Source: Bacteroidota bacterium
Lineage (GTDB): Bacteria > Bacteroidota > Bacteroidia > Chitinophagales > Saprospiraceae
Reading direction: 5' to 3'
NCBI GenBank assembly: GCA_003045895.1
Contig: PZPC01000005.1
Coordinates: forward strand, 1 to 64,000
DNA length: 64,000 bases
The notes under the pieces are model-generated. The model was given only the letters and a program-made list of their open reading frames with translations, did no database searches and was not told the DNA's origin. This document shows positions 1 through 8,701 of this stretch, one piece after another (the first letter of the stretch is position 1; each line of letters starts with the position of its first letter). The position numbers were made by a program, and so were the translations under genes.

Positions 1-57
1 TTTTTGTTGTTGCTTTAGTTGTAGTAAACCAAAGATACAACGCCTGACCCACTTTAT
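1..57. other. Left-edge intergenic strip with an outward promoter
   Basis: No gene is visible here. Positions 30-37 read CAAAGATA, the reverse complement of TATCTTTG, which fits the Bacteroidota -7 consensus TAnnTTTG on the minus strand. It would drive a gene lying left of the window. The target is not visible, so this is inferred from the motif only. Confidence 0.4.
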
Positions 58-64
58 TTATCCC

Positions 65-290
65 CTATTCGTGCAACAAGGCCTCGGAATGCCCAACAAT
101 TCCTGTATCAGGCGCACATCCGTGCCCGATTCTAACAAGTGGGTCGCATAACTGTGGCGCAAGGAATGAAAACTCACACGCTTGCTGATGCCTGCCTTTT
201 CTTTCGCGCGCCGAAAAATGGTCTGCAAGCTTCGCGTCGAGTAGCATTCGCCAGGAAACTGCCCCTCAAGAAGCCAGTGCTTAGGCTTGG
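65..290 (-). pseudogene. Tyrosine recombinase (phage/XerC-D type integrase) C-terminal remnant
   Basis: The translated fragment contains [28 protein letters not shown] and [15 protein letters not shown] followed by LIQELLG, the catalytic-domain signature of tyrosine recombinases with the first box Arg and the HxxR box. After LLG the frame breaks. In the next frame the sequence continues GHSEALLHE and stops, so one G appears to be missing in the run at 92-94 (LLGHS would be restored). The catalytic Tyr segment and the whole N-terminal half are absent. The 5' end of the reading frame is supplied by a repeat (290-319) that matches the end of the MITE-like element at 55080-55243. It is a dead remnant marking past mobile-element activity. 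Confidence 0.75.
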
Positions 291-319
291 GAGAAGTTAT
301 TATTCGCCGACCCTTTAAC
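290..319. repeat. Solo copy of the MITE-type terminal sequence
   Basis: Read on the minus strand this stretch contains GGGTCGGCGAATAATAACTT, matching the left terminal sequence of the element at 55080-55243 (GGGGTCGGCAAATAATAACTT there) at about 24 of 28 aligned positions by eye. It sits exactly between the integrase remnant and the stop codon of the DUF4143 ATPase. The TAA stop of that gene (315-317) lies inside the repeat edge, suggesting a recombination or insertion junction. Confidence 0.6.
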
Positions 320-1451
320 TCACCCATTCCAAATAATTTTCAGGATTCACTACTTCAAAGCTGGCATCAGGGTAGTTGTTTTTCCAGCCGCTGGGGGCGG
401 AAGGGGTTTTCTTTTCATTCCACTTGAATTCGTATCCATACAGCTTCCCGCCTCTGTCTTCAACCCAGTCAATTTCTTGTTGGTCATAAGTTCGCCAGAA
501 GTAATTGTATACCAGCATATTGGAATAGTGCTGAAACTTTATTCTTTCAGCCACCATATAGTTCTCCCAAAGGATTCCCCTATCATTTCTCAGGTGGATG
601 GGGTTCAAATTACCAATCAGCATATTGCGAATTCCGTTATCCAGAAAGTAGTACTTACTGCTCTTATTAACCTCTTTTCTAAGGTTTCTACTAAAGCCAC
701 CTACCTTTTGTAGGATAAAGACTTTGGTGAGTAAATCCAGGTATTTATCAACCGTATTTCTGCTAATTTGCAGTGCGTTAGCCAATTCTGTGATTTTCAC
801 CTCGCTCCCAACCTGGAATGCGACCAGCCGCAGCAGATCAATTATCTTATCCGAATTGCGGATGGTTTCAAAAGTCAAAATATCTTTGAGTAGATAGGAA
901 TTAACCAAGTCTCGGAGATAAAGGGCTTTCTCCTCGTCTGTTTCAAGTTGAAACAACTCGGGATAGTTGCCAAAGATAAGCCGATCATGTAGCTTGTCTT
1001 TCTTTCCGGGCAAAGACTCTCGGGGAAGAAGTTCACCCTCGGAAATGGCAAAAATTTTAAAGGTAGTCTTTCGTCCAGTCAAGGGTTCTCCGGTATAGTT
1101 TTCCACATCAAATGCGGAAGAGCCTGTAATTAATACCTTCAAGCCCTCTATTTCGTCAACCATTAATTTAAGCGCATTTCCAATGTCGGGAATTTTTTGG
1201 GCTTCATCAATAACAAGTAGTTTTTTACCACCCAGGATTTTCGCTAAGGACGCTATACTTCTTCTTTCGAAAAGTTCTTTCGTACCAATGTCTTCACCGT
1301 TTAAAAACTGATAGGGCTCAACCGTTTCGGAGAGGATTTTCTTAATTAAAACAGTTTTCCCCACCCTTCTTGGGCCCAGTAGCACGACGACCTTATTTGG
1401 CTTCAAGTATTTTACAACTTGGGATTCAACCGCTCGAGCAATGAAGTCCAT
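315..1451 (-). CDS. AAA ATPase with DUF4143 C-terminal (PD-(D/E)XK-like) domain
   Basis: A 378-residue protein of the AAA_14/DUF4143 ATPase family. It shows Walker A GPRRVGKT at residues 26-33, Walker B LLVIDEAQ near 78-85, a sensor-like ITGSSAF, a winged-helix stretch ([20 protein letters not shown]) and a C-terminal EIDWVE...YGYEFKW. The last fits the D...ExK core of a PD-(D/E)XK nuclease fold. Family members occur widely in mobile or accessory DNA; their role is poorly understood. The gene is visibly more AT-rich than its neighbours, lies beside an integrase remnant, and starts just downstream of two tandem palindromes (1461-1522). Horizontal acquisition is likely. The start ATG at 1451 leaves only about 10 bp to the first palindrome, so those sites probably overlap its promoter. 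Family assignment is confident, function is not. Confidence 0.85.
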   Translation of the reverse strand: MDFIARAVESQVVKYLKPNKVVVLLGPRRVGKTVLIKKILSETVEPYQFLNGEDIGTKELFERRSIASLAKILGGKKLLVIDEAQKIPDIGNALKLMVDEIEGLKVLITGSSAFDVENYTGEPLTGRKTTFKIFAISEGELLPRESLPGKKDKLHDRLIFGNYPELFQLETDEEKALYLRDLVNSYLLKDILTFETIRNSDKIIDLLRLVAFQVGSEVKITELANALQISRNTVDKYLDLLTKVFILQKVGGFSRNLRKEVNKSSKYYFLDNGIRNMLIGNLNPIHLRNDRGILWENYMVAERIKFQHYSNMLVYNYFWRTYDQQEIDWVEDRGGKLYGYEFKWNEKKTPSAPSGWKNNYPDASFEVVNPENYLEWVS

Positions 1452-1460
1452 ATCCTTGTT

Positions 1461-1522
1461 TTGAACGAATTTACGTTAATTCATTCAATTATTTGAACGA
1501 ATTTACGTTAATTCGTTCAATT
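1461..1522. promoter_or_regulatory. Two tandem palindromes upstream of the DUF4143 ATPase
   Basis: Two near-identical 30-bp units (1461-1490 and 1493-1522) repeat with a 32-bp period. They differ at one base, A versus G, in the right arm. Each is a dyad with arms TTGAACGAATT and AATTCGTTCAA (A in the first copy) around a 6-bp centre. The 32-bp spacing is close to three helical turns, so both dyads face the same side of the DNA. Position and symmetry suggest an operator or recognition site for the adjacent protein or a co-acquired regulator. Confidence 0.65.
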
Positions 1523-1637
1523 GCTGGGTTTTTATGAAATATGCTGCTTAACAAGTATGCTGTCTTATAATAACGTATGAGGTCATACAAAGCACCTTGG
1601 AGTTATACCGTCAATTTTCAAAAAAACAACACCCCCC

Positions 1638-3296
1638 CTACTCCCCCACCTCCCGAAGATAAAACCGAAACGCCCCATCCACCCCCAACAGCTGAAAGTT
1701 GGGGTTGCCATCCAGCAGGGTATTGTTGGCCTTGCTGACCAGGTACACGGGCCTGTCGATGTCGCCGTGGAGCAGCCATTCCTGGTCGCGGTATTGGCTG
1801 TTGGCTTTGGGCTGCTGGCGCGCATAAAACAGGTGCGCGTAGCTCTTGAACCCGTAGGGCGCCACGTACACCTCCTGGTTTTGCAACGTCTCGTAAAAGG
1901 CAACGGCTGGCCCCTGGCTGTAGACCGCTATTTTGGGTACCACCCATAAGTTGGCGGTCAGCAGCAGCAAAAAGGTCGCCAAGCCCAGCACGCTGAGTCC
2001 GGACAGGATGTTGCGGCGTTTGAAATGATAAACCGCCAGGATTACCCCGGCAGCGAATCCGAGACCAATGAACGATTCCCACCCCGTCCAATGCACCTCG
2101 GTCTGGAGGGAGGCGACGGTCAGCACATCCCGCTGCAACAGCTCCACCAAAAGCTCCTTGTGCCTGCCCACCACCGGCAACAAGGCGATGGCACCACCCA
2201 GGATGCTGCCAAAGACCAGGATGGCCCGGCGCAACCAGCGGGGCATCGCCACCCCCTGTTCCAGCAGCCCAAAGACGTACTGCGCCGCAAAGAAAGAAAG
2301 CGGCAAATAGGCCAGGGAGGAGTAGTGGACAATTTTGGTAGACACGATGCTGAACAACACCAATACCACCCAAAACAGGAGGAACTGCCATTGCGCAAAG
2401 CCATCGGAAGCGCCCGCTGGCTTTTTGAAGAGTTGCGGCAGCGCCATAAACGACATGGGAAAACAGCCCAACAGCACCACCAGAAAATGGTAGTAAAAAG
2501 GCTGCTGGTGCCCCGCTACTGGCTTGGAGAACAATTCGATCTGGTAATTCAGGAAGGCGTAAGTCTTTTCAATCCCGTGGTAAAAAACATCCAGCGACAG
2601 CCACGTAGCCAACGGCAACAGCCAGGCCAGCGCAAACACCAGCAAGCCCGACCAACGGGGGAAGCCCTGCCCCCGGTTCCACAACAGGTAGCCACCTACC
2701 GTGAGGCCAAAGAGCAGCAACCCAACGGGGCCCTTCGTCAGCACGGCCAGGGCGTTCAACAGGCCCGCCGCCAAAAACCAGGGCAGCCCCGACGTACCCT
2801 TCGCGGGCGGGGAAGCAGATCCAGCCGCCATGCCCTGGACAAAACAGTAGATCGAAACAAAAATGAAGTAGTTGAACACCGGATCGATAATGCCCGATTT
2901 GAAGTAAAAATGGGGCAGCAGCGCACCGTAGTACAAGAGCACCCAAATGATGCCAAAACGGGTGTTGCGGTAGCATTTCCCCATAAAAAACAAGGTAAAC
3001 AGGGTAAGCCCGCCAAAGACGGCATTGGGAAACCTGGCGGCCCATTCCCCTACCCCCAAGGTGTACATGGCGGCCGCCTGCAACCAGATATAGAAGGGTG
3101 GCTTTTCGTGAAATGGCAAAAAAACGATCCGGGGTGTCAGCCAGTCGCCGGTGATCAGCATCTCCCGGGCGCATTCGGCAAAGTTGATTTCGTCCCAATC
3201 AAAGAGGTGGTTGTAGCCCAACAGCAAGAAGTAGGACAAGGACAACAGCGCCGTAACGCCCAGGTAGTACGAGGTGCTCCTATGAGTTGTTTTCAT
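1638..3296 (-). CDS. ArnT/PMT-like glycosyltransferase (GT39/GT83 type)
   Basis: A 552-residue polytopic membrane protein. The N-terminus has one membrane helix followed by FDWDEINFAECAREML, the acidic first-loop motif of PMT/ArnT-type transferases that use polyprenyl-phosphate sugars. KPPFYIWLQAAA and an ARFPNAVFG segment, then about ten further hydrophobic helices, are also typical of the family. It would add a sugar to lipid A, a lipid or a protein on the periplasmic face; the acceptor cannot be told. Its ATG is 1 bp from the stop codon of the upstream PHP-domain gene, so the two are one operon. A basic/polar C-terminal domain follows the helices, as in ArnT. Confidence 0.8.
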   Translation of the reverse strand: MKTTHRSTSYYLGVTALLSLSYFLLLGYNHLFDWDEINFAECAREMLITGDWLTPRIVFLPFHEKPPFYIWLQAAAMYTLGVGEWAARFPNAVFGGLTLFTLFFMGKCYRNTRFGIIWVLLYYGALLPHFYFKSGIIDPVFNYFIFVSIYCFVQGMAAGSASPPAKGTSGLPWFLAAGLLNALAVLTKGPVGLLLFGLTVGGYLLWNRGQGFPRWSGLLVFALAWLLPLATWLSLDVFYHGIEKTYAFLNYQIELFSKPVAGHQQPFYYHFLVVLLGCFPMSFMALPQLFKKPAGASDGFAQWQFLLFWVVLVLFSIVSTKIVHYSSLAYLPLSFFAAQYVFGLLEQGVAMPRWLRRAILVFGSILGGAIALLPVVGRHKELLVELLQRDVLTVASLQTEVHWTGWESFIGLGFAAGVILAVYHFKRRNILSGLSVLGLATFLLLLTANLWVVPKIAVYSQGPAVAFYETLQNQEVYVAPYGFKSYAHLFYARQQPKANSQYRDQEWLLHGDIDRPVYLVSKANNTLLDGNPNFQLLGVDGAFRFYLREVGE

Positions 3297-3297
3297 T

Positions 3298-4437
3298 TTA
3301 CCGCTTGATTATTAAGGTCCAACGCCACAGGATACCACCACACACCAAAAAGACCGCTATCCGGAAGATCCCGGTTTTGAAATAATTGACCCGGAGGGCT
3401 GGTGCGTAGTTGGTGGGCACCGCAGCGCCCGCATACCGAAATACCGGATTCAGGTACAAGGCGCTGGTTTTGCCTTCGGCAAATACACGGGCGTAGGTAT
3501 CGGTGGGCGAGAATTGGTAGCGAACGGAGTCGGCGTTCAGGGTTTGCTGCAGCACCTTACCGTCCTGACCAATGACGGTAATGCGACCAGCGGGCTCCTG
3601 AAAATAGTGGACAAAGCCATTGGCTATCTCCCGGGAGCGCACCAGAAACAGGCTTTGTTGCCCGGCCCAGGCATCCACCCCGTAGGCCGCGCCGGTGGTC
3701 ATGGCGGACAGCACCGCGTCGACTGATTTTTCCGGACTAAAGACCATGGTGAAGCGCTGAAAGGTCAGTTCCTTGACCAGGTCGTGGGTATCATCACTGG
3801 CATTGACGTAGACCGGATGCCCGGCAGACAGGGCCACGTCCCAGCTTTTGTCGGAAATGCGGTAGTGATTCAGCACCTCCAGCAGGGAATAATTCACGAG
3901 GTGCTTGAGGTCGTAAAGCGAATGGCCGTGCAAAAATTCCGGGTGGGCAATGATGGGCGTCGCCCCGTTGTCGTTGAGCAGTTCTAAAATGTGTTGCTTG
4001 TGGGAAGGCAACTGAAAGAGGGGAAAATCCAGGTAGGAGACGCGCGCTGCATTCAGGGCCAATTTGTGGGCCTTGAACACATTGTAACCGTGTTCATAAT
4101 TGGGCATGTAGAGCCGGTTGGTGTGTTTGAGGTGCTCATCGATATCGTGATAATTGGATATCCCGGTGATATCGTACCCGCGGCCCGTGTAAGCGGCAAT
4201 CATTTCCGGACCGGAATCGTGGCCATTGGTCAGGCCACCCCAGGCGGTGGTATGGGCGTGCCAGTTGCACTTTAGGGGGTCCACACCGGCGATACCCAGG
4301 TAGGGGTTGTACAGTTGGTCGCCGCTGAAGGGCTGACTTTCGGGAAAGTCGTACAGCCGGGTAAACGCGTACAGCCCACCGATGGCCAGCAAGGCGAGGC
4401 AGGTGATGGAGGATAAAATTTTAATAAAAAGCTTCAT
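3298..4437 (-). CDS. Membrane-anchored PHP-domain phosphoesterase-like protein
   Basis: 379 residues from the ATG at 4437. A longer frame to 4497 adds 20 residues but MKLFIKILSS starts a clean membrane anchor. Metal-binding PHP motifs are visible: HAH in CNWHAHTTAWGG, a D/H pair in GISNYHDIDEH, IAHPEF, and NASDDTHD. PHP domains hydrolyse phosphoesters using clustered metals. A second hydrophobic helix lies at the extreme C-terminus, so the catalytic domain is probably held outside the cytoplasmic membrane between two anchors. It is translationally adjacent to the ArnT-like transferase, suggesting a shared role in envelope glycolipid or polyprenyl-phosphate metabolism. That pairing is inference. 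Confidence 0.75.
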   Translation of the reverse strand: MKLFIKILSSITCLALLAIGGLYAFTRLYDFPESQPFSGDQLYNPYLGIAGVDPLKCNWHAHTTAWGGLTNGHDSGPEMIAAYTGRGYDITGISNYHDIDEHLKHTNRLYMPNYEHGYNVFKAHKLALNAARVSYLDFPLFQLPSHKQHILELLNDNGATPIIAHPEFLHGHSLYDLKHLVNYSLLEVLNHYRISDKSWDVALSAGHPVYVNASDDTHDLVKELTFQRFTMVFSPEKSVDAVLSAMTTGAAYGVDAWAGQQSLFLVRSREIANGFVHYFQEPAGRITVIGQDGKVLQQTLNADSVRYQFSPTDTYARVFAEGKTSALYLNPVFRYAGAAVPTNYAPALRVNYFKTGIFRIAVFLVCGGILWRWTLIIKR

Positions 4438-4626
4438 GGTCTGTTTGCTCCTGAAATTGTAGCGTAAAATTAAAAGAAATTCAGGATGCTGCACCACTCG
4501 CCAGCTCCTTTATGGAAGCAGCTTTTCGGCCACTTGCGAAAAGACGTCCTCCTGGTTGTTGCCATTTCCAGCGCCCCAACTGGTGCGGTGGGAACAATTT
4601 CCCTGCGAAACCCAACCCAAAGCGCG

Positions 4627-4634
4627 TATCTTTG
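4627..4634 (+). promoter_or_regulatory. uvrA -7 promoter element
   Basis: TATCTTTG matches TAnnTTTG and lies 28 bp before the ATG at 4662. It sits inside the upstream extension of the open frame, which argues that translation starts at 4662 and not at 4512. Confidence 0.6.
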
Positions 4635-4661
4635 TTGTTCATTGCAGACCAATACCAAAGC

Positions 4662-7502
4662 ATGAGTTCAGTACGTACACCGGAGGAGCACGCCGCCGAA
4701 AAAGCAGCCCTGCGCACCGCTATTTTCATAAAAGGAGCCCGGGCCAATAATTTGAAAAACATCAGCCTGGAAATCCCCAAGAACAAACTGGTGGTGGTGA
4801 CGGGCGTTTCCGGTTCGGGCAAATCGTCGATCACCATGGACACCCTCTTCGCCGAGGGGCAGCGCCGCTACGTGGAGAGTTTGTCGTCGTACGCACGCCA
4901 GTTCCTGATGCGGATGAAGAAGCCGGACGTAGACTACATCCGCGGCATCTGCCCGGCCATCGCCATTGAGCAGAAGGTGAGCACCTCCAATGCCCGCTCC
5001 ACCGTGGGCACGCTGACCGAAGTGTACGACTTCCTGCGGCTGTTCTACGCGCGGGTGGGGCGCACGTTTTCGCCGGTCTCCGGCCAGGAGGTGAAGAAAC
5101 ACGAGGTATCCGACGTCGTCGACTACCTCCTGCAACTGCCCGCCGATACCAAGGTACTGCTCTACGCCCACCCACCCACCAAATACCAGGACCGGATCAT
5201 GGGCGCCGAACTGCAACTGCTGCTGCAAAAAGGCTTCACCCGTGTGCGCTGGGACGGCGAGCTTCAAGACATTCAGGAGTTGCTGGAAACGGGCAAGCCG
5301 TTTCTGAAAGAACAGCTGAGCGCCCAAAAGCAAGAACTACTCATCCTCGTGGATCGCTTTGTGATCAAGCCCGCTGACGAAGAAAATACCAAACGCATTG
5401 CCGACTCGGTGCAGACCGCCTTCTACGAAAGCGAAGGCGACTGCCGGGTGGTGGTGGTCGATGGCGAGGAGCGCACCTTCAACAACCGCTTCGAACTCGA
5501 CGGCATGCTCTTCCTGGAGCCCAGCCCCCAGTTGTTTAACTTCAACAACCCCTACGGCGCCTGCCCCAAGTGCGAGGGCTTCAGCATGGTCATGGGTATC
5601 GACGAGCACAAGGTAATCCCCGATCCGTCGCTGAGCATCTTCGACGGGGCGGTAGCCTGCTGGAAGGGTGACAAATTCGGGCAGTGGCTGGACGCTTTCA
5701 TCGAGGTTGCGCACCAGGTGGACTTTCCTGTGCACACCCCCTACCAGGACCTCACCCGCGCCGAACAGCGCCTGCTGTGGCGCGGCAACGGCCTCTTCGA
5801 CGGCATCAACTCCTTCTTTGCCGAACTCGAAGCCAAACTCTACAAGATCCAGAACCGGGTGATGCTGGCCCGCTACCGCGGCCGTACGCTGTGCCCCGAA
5901 TGCGAAGGCAGCCGCCTGCGGGCCGAAGCCAACTACGTGCTGGTAGCAGGTAAACCCATTGCCGACCTCGTAGACATGCCCATCCAGGAACTGTTGCAGC
6001 ATTTTGCTGACCTGGAACTGAACGAGAACGACAGCAAAGTGGGCCGTCGCCTGCTGCTGGAAATCAATAACCGCCTGCAATTTATGGTAGACCTGGGCCT
6101 GGGTTACCTGACGCTGACGCGCCTGTCGAACAGCCTCAGCGGTGGCGAAACCCAACGCATCAACCTCACCCGTACCCTGGGCAGCAACCTGACCAGCTCC
6201 ATGTACCTGCTCGACGAACCGAGCATCGGGCTGCACCCCCGCGATACCCACCGGCTGGTAGGCGTACTGTACCGGCTGCGCGACCTGGGCAACACCGTCG
6301 TCGTGGTGGAACACGAGGAAGATGTGATCAAGAGCGCCGATTACCTCATCGACATTGGCCCCGCAGCGGGCATCCACGGCGGCGAGGTGGTCTTTGCCGG
6401 CCCCTACAGCGACATCTACCACGAGGCTACCGAAAGCCTGACCACCAAGTACATGAGCGGCCGCATGCAGATTCCCGTGCCCGAGCAGCGCCGACCCGTA
6501 AGCAATTTTCTGCGCGTGCGCGGCGCCCGCCAGCACAACCTGAAAAATATCGACGTCGACATCCCACTACACGCCATCACCGTGGTGACGGGCGTATCGG
6601 GTAGCGGCAAAACCAGCCTGGTCAAAGACATCATCTACCGGGCGTTGAAAAAACACCTGGAGGGCACGTACAGCAAGTCGCCGGGCGTGTACCGGGCCCT
6701 GGAGGGCGAAGTGAACATGATCACCCAAATAGAATTGGTCAACCAGAGCCCCATTGGCAAGTCGTCGCGCTCCAACCCCATCACCTACGTCAAGGCTTAC
6801 GATATCATCCGCACCCTGATGGCCAACCAACAGCTGGCCAAGATCAGGGGCTACAAGCCGGGCCACTTCTCGTTCAACGTCGAAGGCGGTCGCTGTAGCG
6901 ACTGCAACGGCGAAGGCGAGCAGGTGGTGGAAATGCAGTTCCTGGCCGACATTCACCTGGAATGCGAAACCTGCCACGGCAAGCGCTTCAAAGCCGAAGT
7001 GCTGGAAGTCCGCTACCAGGGCAAAAATATTTTCGATATCCTCAACCTCAGCATTGAAGAGGCCCTGGAATTCTTTGCCGACCACGATGACCTGATCGCG
7101 AAAATTCAGCCCCTCTCCGACGTGGGCCTGGGTTACGTAAAGTTAGGACAGGCCTCCTCTACCCTCTCGGGTGGCGAGGCCCAGCGCGTAAAGCTGGCCA
7201 GCTACCTGGGTAAGGAAAGCAGCAAAGACCACGTCTTCTTTATCTTTGACGAACCGACGACCGGCCTGCACTTTCACGATATCCGCAAGCTGCTCGGCGC
7301 TTTCAACGCGCTCGTAGAAAAGGGCCACACCGTACTGGTGGTGGAACACAACCTGGAAGTGATCAAATGCGCCGACTGGCTGCTGGACCTGGGCCCAGAA
7401 GGTGGCGACGCCGGCGGTCACCTGGTCTTCCAGGGCCGCCCGGAAGACCTCGTCCTGGTGGAGGAATCTTATACGGGGCAGTTTTTGCGGGAGAAGCTTT
7501 GA
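4662..7502 (+). CDS. uvrA: Excinuclease ABC subunit A
   Basis: 946 residues, the usual UvrA length. It is the damage-recognition ATPase of nucleotide excision repair, loading UvrB. Two ABC modules are evident: Walker A GVSGSGKSS at about residues 48-56 with signature LSGGETQRINL near 492, and GVSGSGKTS in the second half with LSGGEAQRVKL near 835. Zinc-finger cysteines are CPKC (about 300) with CPEC (about 410), and CSDCNG...CETCHG (about 744-770). The frame is open from 4512, but MSSVRTPEEH at 4662 aligns with normal UvrA starts and follows a promoter. It is convergent with the outer-membrane gene at 7778, separated by tandem repeats. Confidence 0.97.
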   Translation: MSSVRTPEEHAAEKAALRTAIFIKGARANNLKNISLEIPKNKLVVVTGVSGSGKSSITMDTLFAEGQRRYVESLSSYARQFLMRMKKPDVDYIRGICPAIAIEQKVSTSNARSTVGTLTEVYDFLRLFYARVGRTFSPVSGQEVKKHEVSDVVDYLLQLPADTKVLLYAHPPTKYQDRIMGAELQLLLQKGFTRVRWDGELQDIQELLETGKPFLKEQLSAQKQELLILVDRFVIKPADEENTKRIADSVQTAFYESEGDCRVVVVDGEERTFNNRFELDGMLFLEPSPQLFNFNNPYGACPKCEGFSMVMGIDEHKVIPDPSLSIFDGAVACWKGDKFGQWLDAFIEVAHQVDFPVHTPYQDLTRAEQRLLWRGNGLFDGINSFFAELEAKLYKIQNRVMLARYRGRTLCPECEGSRLRAEANYVLVAGKPIADLVDMPIQELLQHFADLELNENDSKVGRRLLLEINNRLQFMVDLGLGYLTLTRLSNSLSGGETQRINLTRTLGSNLTSSMYLLDEPSIGLHPRDTHRLVGVLYRLRDLGNTVVVVEHEEDVIKSADYLIDIGPAAGIHGGEVVFAGPYSDIYHEATESLTTKYMSGRMQIPVPEQRRPVSNFLRVRGARQHNLKNIDVDIPLHAITVVTGVSGSGKTSLVKDIIYRALKKHLEGTYSKSPGVYRALEGEVNMITQIELVNQSPIGKSSRSNPITYVKAYDIIRTLMANQQLAKIRGYKPGHFSFNVEGGRCSDCNGEGEQVVEMQFLADIHLECETCHGKRFKAEVLEVRYQGKNIFDILNLSIEEALEFFADHDDLIAKIQPLSDVGLGYVKLGQASSTLSGGEAQRVKLASYLGKESSKDHVFFIFDEPTTGLHFHDIRKLLGAFNALVEKGHTVLVVEHNLEVIKCADWLLDLGPEGGDAGGHLVFQGRPEDLVLVEESYTGQFLREKL

Positions 7503-7519
7503 GAAGTGGTTTTTGAGAA

Positions 7520-7647
7520 GTGTAAAAGTGTAAGGGTGTAAAAGTGTAAGGGTGTAAAAGTGTAAGGGTGTAAAAGTGTAAGGGTGTAAAAGTGTAAGGG
7601 TGTAAAAGTGTAAGGGTGTAAAAGTGTAAGGGTGTAAAAGTGTAAAA
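7520..7647. repeat. 16-bp tandem repeat array, about 8 copies
   Basis: Unit GTGTAAAAGTGTAAGG repeats without interruption from 7520, seven exact copies plus a final variant. It begins 17 bp after the uvrA stop. No spacers separate the units, so this is a VNTR-type array and not a CRISPR. Confidence 0.95.
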
Positions 7648-7663
7648 GCGGAAGTGACTTTCC

Positions 7664-7770
7664 CGTTTACACCCTTACACCTACCCAACCTTTACACTTG
7701 ACCCTTTTACACCTACCCAACCTTTACACTTGACCCTTTTACACCTACCCAACCTTTACACTTTTACACG
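7664..7770. repeat. 32-bp tandem repeat array, about 3 copies, opposite polarity
   Basis: Units built from CCTTTTACACCTACCC and AACCTTTACACTTGAC repeat with a 32-bp period. The sequence is roughly the complement of the preceding 16-bp array (TTTTACAC versus GTGTAAAA), so transcripts could fold back across the two blocks. It ends just before the stop codon of the minus-strand gene at 7778. Confidence 0.85.
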
Positions 7771-7777
7771 CTTCCGC

Positions 7778-8505
7778 TCACTGGTACCCGTTGCCCAGCA
7801 CAAAGCCCCGGCGGCCACAGGCGCCCTTGGCGATGCCGCCGACGCCGAAGGACAATTCCAGGCCAAAGCTTACGCGGTAGGGCGTGGTACGCCCCTGATC
7901 GGTGAGACTGCTGCTGATGGAAGGATAGCCATTGGCCATGCCTTCGGCAGAAACAAGGTCGGTGAAGCCGTATTCGAAACGCAGCCCTGCCTTGAAGACC
8001 AGTGCTTCCGAGCCCGACAGGAATGCCCCCAGGCCCAGCACCCCAGAAATGTAATTGTCTTCGTACGGGCCGCCTTGGGTGCTTACCGGTTGGATACCCG
8101 TGGTCGGGCTGATGCCTTGAATCAGGGTATACTTAGGGCCCAGTTCCAGGTACATCCCCGACTCCGGGTAGTAGCGATAGAGGGCATAGAGATCGAGCAC
8201 ATCCCACTCCAGGCTGTTGCGCTGCGCAGTGCTGACGTCAGGGCGGTAGGTGATATCCTGGAAGTAGGTGCCCGTCATGACTTCGAAGTTGAGGCCGTGG
8301 TAGTCGCCAATGTTCAGGCCCAGTACCCCACCGTAGGTGAAAGCCATGCTCAGGCTATAGTCGTGCTGGGCATCGTTGGCCAGGGTGGAATTGTAATAGC
8401 CAGCAGGGCCAAAACTGGCCTTGGGACCCAGTTCCAGCCAGAGTTGCGCGTGGCCGTAAGCGGTGGAAAAAGTACGAGTAGCGCAACGAAAATAATTTTT
8501 CTCAT
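7778..8505 (-). pseudogene. Outer-membrane beta-barrel protein, frameshifted in the signal peptide
   Basis: The downstream frame encodes YGHAQLWLELGP, then alternating hydrophobic strands and a C-terminal barrel pattern (YRVSFGLELSFG). An ATG at 8505 opens a good signal peptide (MRKIIFVALLVLF) but in a different frame. Adding one T to the five-T run (plus-strand A5 at 8467-8471) joins them as MRKIIFVALLVLFSTAYGHA with cleavage before QLW. Without that change the signal-peptide frame soon stops and the barrel frame has only an internal ATG at 8347. It is either a true frameshift, a slippage-based phase switch or a sequencing error. A lineage-specific small porin-like protein; ligand unknown. 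Confidence 0.7.
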
Positions 8506-8649
8506 AATATATCCAGTTTAATCGTTTAAATTTGTGCGGTGTAGCATCCTTACCACGGTTCTAAGATACACCAAGGTGGCAAAATGTACCACGCTGGAAC
8601 CTTTTTTGAAAAAAAACAAAAAAGGCTTCCGCCGTTTCACGAATAGTGT

Positions 8650-8657
8650 TACCTTTG
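8650..8657 (+). promoter_or_regulatory. rpsT -7 promoter element
   Basis: TACCTTTG fits TAnnTTTG, 44 bp ahead of the rpsT start codon. No clear -33 TTTG is seen at the usual distance. Confidence 0.5.
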
Positions 8658-8701
8658 CCAACCGAAAAAATTAAAGAAAAGAAAAATCCGCATCCAAGCG
8701 T

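Noticed and set aside
1461-1522. Two 30-bp repeats as a mini-CRISPR
   Set aside because: Only two copies, separated by 2 bp, no cas genes; palindromic operator is the better reading.
2025-3308. 427-codon plus-strand frame opposite the glycosyltransferase
   Set aside because: Gln/Arg-rich text complementary to membrane helices; a coding shadow.
4512-4661. 50-residue N-terminal extension of UvrA
   Set aside because: It crosses the TATCTTTG promoter and has no similarity to known UvrA starts.
5337-6536. Long minus-strand frame inside uvrA
   Set aside because: Shadow of uvrA; composition is typical of antisense translation and no motif is present.
7520-7647. Tandem repeats as a CRISPR array
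   Set aside because: Units are contiguous with no spacers.
7143-7688. Minus-strand frame with repeated TLLHPYTFTPLHFYT peptide
   Set aside because: It arises from the tandem 16-bp repeat and runs into uvrA; not a gene.
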